Source of the DNA: a virus
Strand: one strand, 5' to 3'
IMG/VR virus record: IMGVR_UViG_3300030390_000671
Span: 1 to 22,878 of that record
DNA: 22,878 nucleotides
Below the pieces are notes generated by a model. The model was given only the letters and a program-made list of their open reading frames with translations, had not been told where the DNA came from and searched no databases. Every line of letters begins with the position of its first letter. Positions within the stretch are counted from its first letter, which is position 1. Of this stretch, positions 19,184 to 22,878 are shown piece by piece. The translations under genes and the position numbers were made by a program.

Positions 19184-19349
19184 TATGTGTTTTTTATAAA
19201 AGTAATAAAAAAAAAGAAAGAAAAAAAAAGCCTACAAAAAAAGAAAGAAAATATATAAAAATGTTAGATTTATCTGAACCAATTATATCTCTATAAAAGT
19301 TTAGCAACTTAGTCAGATTTGCAACTGATTTGGTAAATATAGTAAAAAA
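19184..19349. other. 166-base intergenic gap with pyrimidine-rich leader
   Basis: No gene is seen. On the minus strand the part near the 77-residue gene is a long T/C tract holding two copies of a TTTTCTTTCTTTTTTT-like unit (19207-19229 and 19236-19251). A weak promoter candidate, TTG then 17 bases then TATAATTG, lies about 19280-19310. Two short direct repeats with TTGC 17 bases apart are nearby. No strong terminator was found for the lysis block; a weak bulged hairpin at about 19263-19279 precedes a U-rich stretch. Confidence 0.4.
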
Positions 19350-19778
19350 TTATTTATGTCTATTATTGCCCATTACTTTTTCAATTCCTCTAGAACCGAA
19401 ATAAGAAGCAAAAATAAGTTGCATTAATCCAGTAATTGAATCTAAAGAATAGTTTAAATACCATCCTATAACGTAAGCTAAAGAAAAAAATACTAATGTT
19501 AAAGGTCTTACATTAGCAGGCAACCATCCTGATTTAGAATCAGCTTCCCACCTTTTTGTAATTTCTTGCATTTCAATAATATCTTGTTCTAATAATTTTA
19601 ATGCAGTTTCTTTATCTTGTTGTGTAATTTCTACTGTTGGTGCTTGGCTAATTAAATTTTTTAAAATTCCTAATGCTCCTTGATCTGGCAATACATTACC
19701 AACATTGTTTAATAATTTAGGTGCAACTTTTTTTAGAAATATTCCAATTTTAGTATCAGAAAATTTTTTTTTAGACAT
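19350..19778 (-). CDS. phage holin, 3TM (GTA_holin-like)
   Basis: A 142-residue protein resembling the three-transmembrane holin family first described from gene transfer agents. Holins form inner-membrane lesions that release endolysin. The signature is the soluble stretch EITKRWEADSKSGWLPANVR (72-91), followed by hydrophobic helices PLTLVFFSLAYVIGWYL (92-108) and GLMQLIFASYFGSRGIEKVM. The N-terminal 60 residues are basic with a weakly hydrophobic section. The ATG overlaps the preceding stop as TAATG. It sits last in the lysis block, after the endolysin. Confidence 0.82.
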   Translation of the reverse strand: MSKKKFSDTKIGIFLKKVAPKLLNNVGNVLPDQGALGILKNLISQAPTVEITQQDKETALKLLEQDIIEMQEITKRWEADSKSGWLPANVRPLTLVFFSLAYVIGWYLNYSLDSITGLMQLIFASYFGSRGIEKVMGNNRHK

Positions 19779-19924
19779 TATTTCTTTTTATTAAGTAAAT
19801 ACCATTTTTGAATTGTGTAACCTATAGTAACACTTAGTAAAATAATTTTTAGAATCACATCTATATTAGTCATTGATATTGTAAAACTACCTGCATTTAT
19901 TAATAAAAGTTTATAATCTTGCAT
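19778..19924 (-). CDS. 48-residue membrane protein of the lysis block
   Basis: The product is MQDYKLLLINAGSFTISMTN, then a hydrophobic helix VILKIILLSVTIGYTIQKWY and a Lys-rich end. One transmembrane helix is predicted at about 23-40. I recall similar short proteins with a final G-Y-T-I-Q-K-W beside holins in flavobacterial phages. Its TAA overlaps the holin ATG. It may be an antiholin or a holin partner; the role is inferred from position. Confidence 0.75.
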   Translation of the reverse strand: MQDYKLLLINAGSFTISMTNIDVILKIILLSVTIGYTIQKWYLLNKKK

Positions 19925-19928
19925 AATA

Positions 19929-20057
19929 TTAATTTTTAAAGGCTTTGTAGCACATTGCTATTGCTTGATCTTTTTTATGATATTTCATTAGTTGAGGTAC
20001 ACACCTAACCATAAATTCACTTTGTTTTTCTCCTTGTTTTTTCTTTGGTATTGGCAT
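19929..20057 (-). CDS. 42-residue conserved phage protein (MPIPK..F..RC)
   Basis: The product begins MPIPKKKQGEKQSEFMVRCV and ends QAIAMCYKAFKN. The pattern M-P-I-P-K, then F-x-x-R-C, then Q-x-A-x-C is one I recall in short phage proteins across several groups, usually of unknown role and often near structural genes. Two Cys (19 and 36) may pair. It directly abuts the upstream stop. Its position inside the lysis block is noteworthy. Confidence 0.75.
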   Translation of the reverse strand: MPIPKKKQGEKQSEFMVRCVPQLMKYHKKDQAIAMCYKAFKN

Positions 20058-20201
20058 TTAATAAAATTTAAAGTGTAACACAATAATTAATAAATAAATA
20101 TTTAATTCACTATAATCAATTTTATCTTCTTTTGGTAAATAGCTGAAACCAACTAATAAACCAATTAAAGATCTATCTATTATAACAAAATCAAATTTCA
20201 T
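20058..20201 (-). CDS. 47-residue hydrophobic protein of the lysis block
   Basis: The product is MKFDFVIIDRSLIGLLVGFS, a charged middle (YLPKEDKIDYSELN), and a hydrophobic end IYLLIIVLHFKFY. Two short hydrophobic segments flank an acidic loop. The ATG overlaps the endolysin stop as TAATG and the TAA abuts the next ATG. Similar small proteins occur in flavobacterial phages as I recall; the function is unknown, perhaps membrane-associated. Confidence 0.68.
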   Translation of the reverse strand: MKFDFVIIDRSLIGLLVGFSYLPKEDKIDYSELNIYLLIIVLHFKFY

Positions 20202-20662
20202 TAGCAATCTTTACAGTCTGACCAAGTATAATATTTACCCCTTTTTTTAGTAACCAGAACTTGTTTTCTATTATCTTTTTTGTTTTTGTAAGAAACGTGA
20301 AGCCATACAGGCTCAATTCCAAATTCCCAAATTAATTGATCAAAATCAAGATTATCTTTTATGTAATGAAACATTTCTAAATTAGTTTTTCCACCCATAG
20401 ATGTAATATCAATTGCATTTCCAGTTAAATGACTTGAAACTGGACTTCCCTTGATACCACTATTTAAATCTTCAGATCTAAACATACTATTTACTTTAAT
20501 AGGTGAATCTACCCATTCCCTTAAAGGCTCAAAAACCTTTTCAGCCACTAATTCCATATTTTTAATATGTTCAGCTTTTGGCTTGTTATCTATGCTGTAT
20601 TGTTTAGCATAGTCAGAATGGGTTGCTTCTTTATAAGAAATGTGTTTACTTATTTTCTTCAT
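20201..20662 (-). CDS. endolysin, peptidase M15 family
   Basis: A 153-residue zinc peptidase of the M15 (Peptidase_M15_3) type, which cuts peptide cross-links in peptidoglycan. The metal-binding set is visible: His78 and Asp85 in SSHLTGNAIDI (76-86), and His122 in WLHVS (120-124), with Glu113 in LIWEFG as the likely catalytic base. The N-terminal ISYKEATHSDYAKQYSIDNK and VNSMFRSEDLNSGIKGSPVS are typical of the phage subgroup. There is no signal peptide, so export depends on the holin. It overlaps the 81-residue gene by 17 bases. Confidence 0.92.
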   Translation of the reverse strand: MKKISKHISYKEATHSDYAKQYSIDNKPKAEHIKNMELVAEKVFEPLREWVDSPIKVNSMFRSEDLNSGIKGSPVSSHLTGNAIDITSMGGKTNLEMFHYIKDNLDFDQLIWEFGIEPVWLHVSYKNKKDNRKQVLVTKKRGKYYTWSDCKDC

Positions 20663-20891
20663 CTTTTTCTGGTATTAATTCATAAGAACCATCCTGAAGG
20701 TTGATATTAACTTTACCATATTCTTCTTCTAGTTCTTTTTTAGATTTATCTTGTTCTACCATTAGTTCAACATACATATGATTTAAACTATGTATTTGAG
20801 TTTGTAGTAATCCCAAGTCGTGCAAAATTGCACCTTTCTTTTGTTCTTGTTCTTGTAAATTTTTTAATTCTAATTCTTTAATTTTTGACAT
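20646..20891 (-). CDS. 81-residue coiled-coil protein
   Basis: The first 60 residues are a Glu/Lys/Leu/Gln coiled coil (MSKIKELELKNLQEQEQKKG start). The end carries EYGKVNINLQDGSYELIPEK, a short beta-like tail that I recall as conserved in small phage proteins of unknown role. It overlaps the endolysin start by 17 bases, implying coupling. A chaperone-like or structural role is possible; nothing is proven. Confidence 0.72.
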   Translation of the reverse strand: MSKIKELELKNLQEQEQKKGAILHDLGLLQTQIHSLNHMYVELMVEQDKSKKELEEEYGKVNINLQDGSYELIPEKDEENK

Positions 20892-20926
20892 TTTATAATA
20901 TTTAAGTTAAGTTACTAAGATACTAA
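20889..20926 (-). repeat. imperfect junction repeat, copy B
   Basis: Minus strand from the base before the TAG of the 40-residue gene to the ATG of the 81-residue gene. It matches copy A (21043-21083) at TTAGTATC, TAGTA, CTTAA and ATAAAATG with a few substitutions and a three-base indel. Confidence 0.55.
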
Positions 20927-21045
20927 TATTTCCAATTACATTTGCATTTTGATAATGTAGATTCTAATTTTTCAACCCTCATATTTAATAATTCAATTTT
21001 TTCATCAATTGTTAATTCTACTTCTTCTTCAAAATTTTCTGGCAT
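20923..21045 (-). CDS. 40-residue acidic coiled-coil protein
   Basis: The product is MPENFEEEVELTIDEKIELL then NMRVEKLESTLSKCKCNWKY. It is acidic, a short coiled coil, and ends with Cys-Lys-Cys. It lies 34 bases after the fibre gene stop. The junctions on both sides are imperfect copies of each other (21043-21083 and 20889-20926). It may be a small fibre-associated protein or chaperone, from position only. Confidence 0.62.
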   Translation of the reverse strand: MPENFEEEVELTIDEKIELLNMRVEKLESTLSKCKCNWKY

Positions 21046-21083
21046 TTTATTATATTTTTTAGATTAAGCTACTATGATACTAA
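21043..21083 (-). repeat. imperfect junction repeat, copy A
   Basis: Minus strand from the base before the TAG of the fibre gene to the ATG of the 40-residue gene. It is the counterpart of copy B (20889-20926). In both copies the stop codon TAG, an AT-rich stretch and the next ATG occur in the same order. Confidence 0.55.
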
Positions 21084-22878
21084 GATGTATAACTACCAGA
21101 GGATGCAACAACATCAAAAACCTCTAGCACTCTACCAGTAGTGTGATTAATGTTTTTATATTGTAACTCTCCACTTGATGTTATTCGAAATTCAACATCT
21201 TTAGAATGAGTATGACCACTATCTCCAAGAATTGTAAAATAACAGGTATCGCGTATAACTGAGCCTGAAACCCTCCACATTTGACTAAAAGAATTTTCGC
21301 TAGTCATTAATAAAACACTATAACAACGAGCCTCTGTTCCAGTAAAAGTTAAAATTGTAACATAATTTGTAGTCGAAGTGTTGTTTCTTGTAATATCAAC
21401 TCCAAAAGATGCTTTTGTTCCTGCTACTGTTAATGCAGCTACAGGAGTTGTTCCTATTCCAACCTCGCCTGCGTGTAAAACAGTAATAGCCACTCCGTTT
21501 GCTGTACTTGTTCCATTGTCATTAATAGGTTTTATCGTATATTTTCCGTCATCTACACTTGTAGCAAAAACCCTTTCATTTGCAGTTGCTCCATTGTCAG
21601 ACATAACAACTCCTGCAAAAGCATCTCCTTCAATTATTACTTGTCCTCTAGTAGTACCACCATCAATATGAAGTTTTGTAGTTCCATAGGATGCTCCGTG
21701 TAAAGTTCCTGGCGTAGTTGTTCCAATACCTACGTCTCCTGCTGTTGTTATATATAGTCTTGGGTTTGCTCCACCACTAGATAAAACTAAACCACCTTGA
21801 GAACGTAATCCAAAATTTGCACTATCTAATCCTGTGAACAAAGTTGAACCATATCCTACAAAACCTCTCGGAGTACTTACTGAATCAGTTAATTTAATAT
21901 AAGCACCTGTTGAATTGTTAGAATTAAATACTGCAACTTGTTCGCCTGTAGTATTAACTGTTACATTTCCTGCAAAAGTTGCTGAAGTAGAATTAATTAA
22001 CATTCTTTGAACATTACCAGTTCTAATTTCTACTGCTGTTGAATTAAAACCAGTATTAATAATTCCACTAGAATTACCTGTTGAGTGAGAAAATTGTAAC
22101 CCATTAGTTCCGTTACCTACAACAGCTTCTGAGGTTATAGTAACCCCTGTACTTGTAGTTGCTAATTTTAAAGAATTGTCATTGTATAAATTTACTGCAC
22201 CATTTTCATTAGCATCAATCATACTTTCGCCATTAGCACCTTGTATTCTTAACGCACTACTTGCCCTTAAAAATAATAGTCCTGTTCCTGTATCAGAAAT
22301 ATAACTATCATTGCCATCGTGGTATATTCTTAAATCTCCTCCATCTCCGAATCTTGCTTGTACATTATCATAATGATGTGTTGTTTTTAAAAATCCAGTT
22401 TCAACTTCACTACCATCAACTCTAATATATGTAGATATTCCACCTGCACCATTATCTGCTTGAAATAGTATGTCTTTGTCAACAGTTAAACTTCTTATAC
22501 TTAAATTTTGATTATAAGAATCAATAAAATTATTTGTAGTATCGTGAAATATTTGTATATCTGCGCCTGTCCCAATTAGTAATTTTTTATTATCGTTTAA
22601 ACTTACATTTCCTTGAAAGTCTGCGTTTTGTGCTGCAGATAAAACGAGTGCAGTAGTTACAGAACTTCCTGTTGAAAATACTAAATTTGTCGAGTTAGAA
22701 TGTGATATTCTTGAAACTTCAGTTCCAGAATGTTTAATAATTATTCCTTCTGTAGAACCAGAAGAACCATCTAAAGTTAAAAGTGCATTTGCAGCTGTAT
22801 CTACATTTATATTTCCTGTAAAAGTTCCAGCACCTGTTACTGTTATACCTGTGCTTGTAGTTTCAAACTTTTTAGAAC
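21080..22878 (-). CDS. tail fibre-like protein (5' end beyond right edge)
   Basis: The frame is open from the right edge to the TAG at 21082-21080, so at least 598 residues belong to this gene; a Met at 22222 is internal, not the start. The protein is Gly/Thr/Ser/Asn-rich with short beta-strand repeats of the fibre type: GTFTGNINVDTAANALLTLD, GNVSLNDNKKLLIGTGADIQ, RFGDGGDLRIYHDGNDSYIS, GNVTVNTTGEQVAVFNSNNS and two VGIGTTP/VGIGTTTP motifs. This layout is typical of trimeric receptor-binding fibres. The C-terminus (FRITSSGELQYKNINHTTGR, then VLEVFDVVASSGSYTS) shows no S74 chaperone motif. Base composition is clearly richer in GC than in neighbouring genes. It lies before the lysis genes. Confidence 0.82.
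   Translation of the reverse strand, partial: SKKFETTSTGITVTGAGTFTGNINVDTAANALLTLDGSSGSTEGIIIKHSGTEVSRISHSNSTNLVFSTGSSVTTALVLSAAQNADFQGNVSLNDNKKLLIGTGADIQIFHDTTNNFIDSYNQNLSIRSLTVDKDILFQADNGAGGISTYIRVDGSEVETGFLKTTHHYDNVQARFGDGGDLRIYHDGNDSYISDTGTGLLFLRASSALRIQGANGESMIDANENGAVNLYNDNSLKLATTSTGVTITSEAVVGNGTNGLQFSHSTGNSSGIINTGFNSTAVEIRTGNVQRMLINSTSATFAGNVTVNTTGEQVAVFNSNNSTGAYIKLTDSVSTPRGFVGYGSTLFTGLDSANFGLRSQGGLVLSSGGANPRLYITTAGDVGIGTTTPGTLHGASYGTTKLHIDGGTTRGQVIIEGDAFAGVVMSDNGATANERVFATSVDDGKYTIKPINDNGTSTANGVAITVLHAGEVGIGTTPVAALTVAGTKASFGVDITRNNTSTTNYVTILTFTGTEARCYSVLLMTSENSFSQMWRVSGSVIRDTCYFTILGDSGHTHSKDVEFRITSSGELQYKNINHTTGRVLEVFDVVASSGSYTS

Noticed and set aside
19460-19475. Extra copy of the late motif (TATAACGTA on the plus strand)
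   Set aside because: It lies inside the holin gene and matches only the central part of the motif, so it is probably chance.
21378-21671. Plus-strand ORF of 97 codons
   Set aside because: It is antisense to the fibre gene, and its Val/Pro/Thr/Ala-rich product simply mirrors the fibre repeats. No plus-strand gene is supported anywhere in the window.
1-22878. tRNA genes, CRISPR arrays, insertion sequences, integrase or att sites
   Set aside because: No cloverleaf-like sequence, regular spaced repeats, transposase or recombinase motifs were seen in reading the window.

Overview
The window is a contiguous piece of a tailed double-stranded DNA phage genome, very probably a siphovirus infecting a marine flavobacterium or other member of the Bacteroidota. 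Every supported gene lies on the minus strand, so transcription runs from the right edge to the left edge. The host guess rests on three things seen here: very AT-rich DNA, starts with A-rich leaders and no Shine-Dalgarno sequence, and three promoters with the Bacteroidota pattern (T-rich TTG at -33, exactly 19 bases, then TATATTTG). The tail, replication and lysis proteins also look like those of flavobacterial phages. No integrase, excisionase or repressor was found, so nothing supports lysogeny, but only part of the genome is visible.

Layout in the direction of transcription. (1) 22878-21080: a tail-fibre-like gene cut by the right edge. (2) 21045-19350: a lysis block with two small coiled-coil proteins, an M15 peptidase endolysin, three micro-proteins and a 3TM holin, tightly packed. 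(3) 19183-18557: a small hypothetical gene and a NinG-like protein, ended by terminator T3. (4) From promoter P3 (18480): two small genes, an ERF-family annealing protein and an SSB-like protein with a DLPF tip, ended by terminator T2. (5) 17136-14529: RepA/DnaB-like ATPase, sigma-like factor, two PD-(D/E)XK-like proteins and small genes, chained by ATGA-type overlaps. (6) From promoter P2 (14512): five micro-genes, a FEN/T4 RNase H-like 5'-3' exonuclease, a Mom-like DNA modification protein, a DnaA domain IV-like protein and a C5 cytosine methyltransferase. (7) 10593-9122: terminase small and large subunits. (8) 9108-8588: a self-contained two-gene unit with its own promoter P1 and terminator T1. 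(9) 8539-1605: tail genes, starting with a tail assembly chaperone that appears to be made by -1 frameshifting, then terminator/completion-type proteins, two large tail-tip-type proteins and the tape measure. (10) 1570-22: XkdF-like prohead protease, a coiled-coil scaffold-like protein and a Cys-rich 52-residue protein. Portal and major capsid genes are not in the window and should lie beyond the left edge.

Working together: P1, P2 and P3 look like promoters for host RNA polymerase. A different motif, TTTAAATACGTTATATAAT, sits in front of the terminase, tail and head-protease genes. Because the phage also encodes a sigma-like factor (15831-16304), a simple model is early transcription by host sigma and late transcription by the phage factor. 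Replication and recombination would use the RepA-like ATPase, ERF, SSB, 5'-3' exonuclease, NinG and the DnaA-like protein. The Mom-like enzyme and the C5 methyltransferase would protect phage DNA. Many real genes here are only 28-56 codons long; they are listed because they abut or overlap their neighbours by 1-8 bases in ways that indicate translational coupling.
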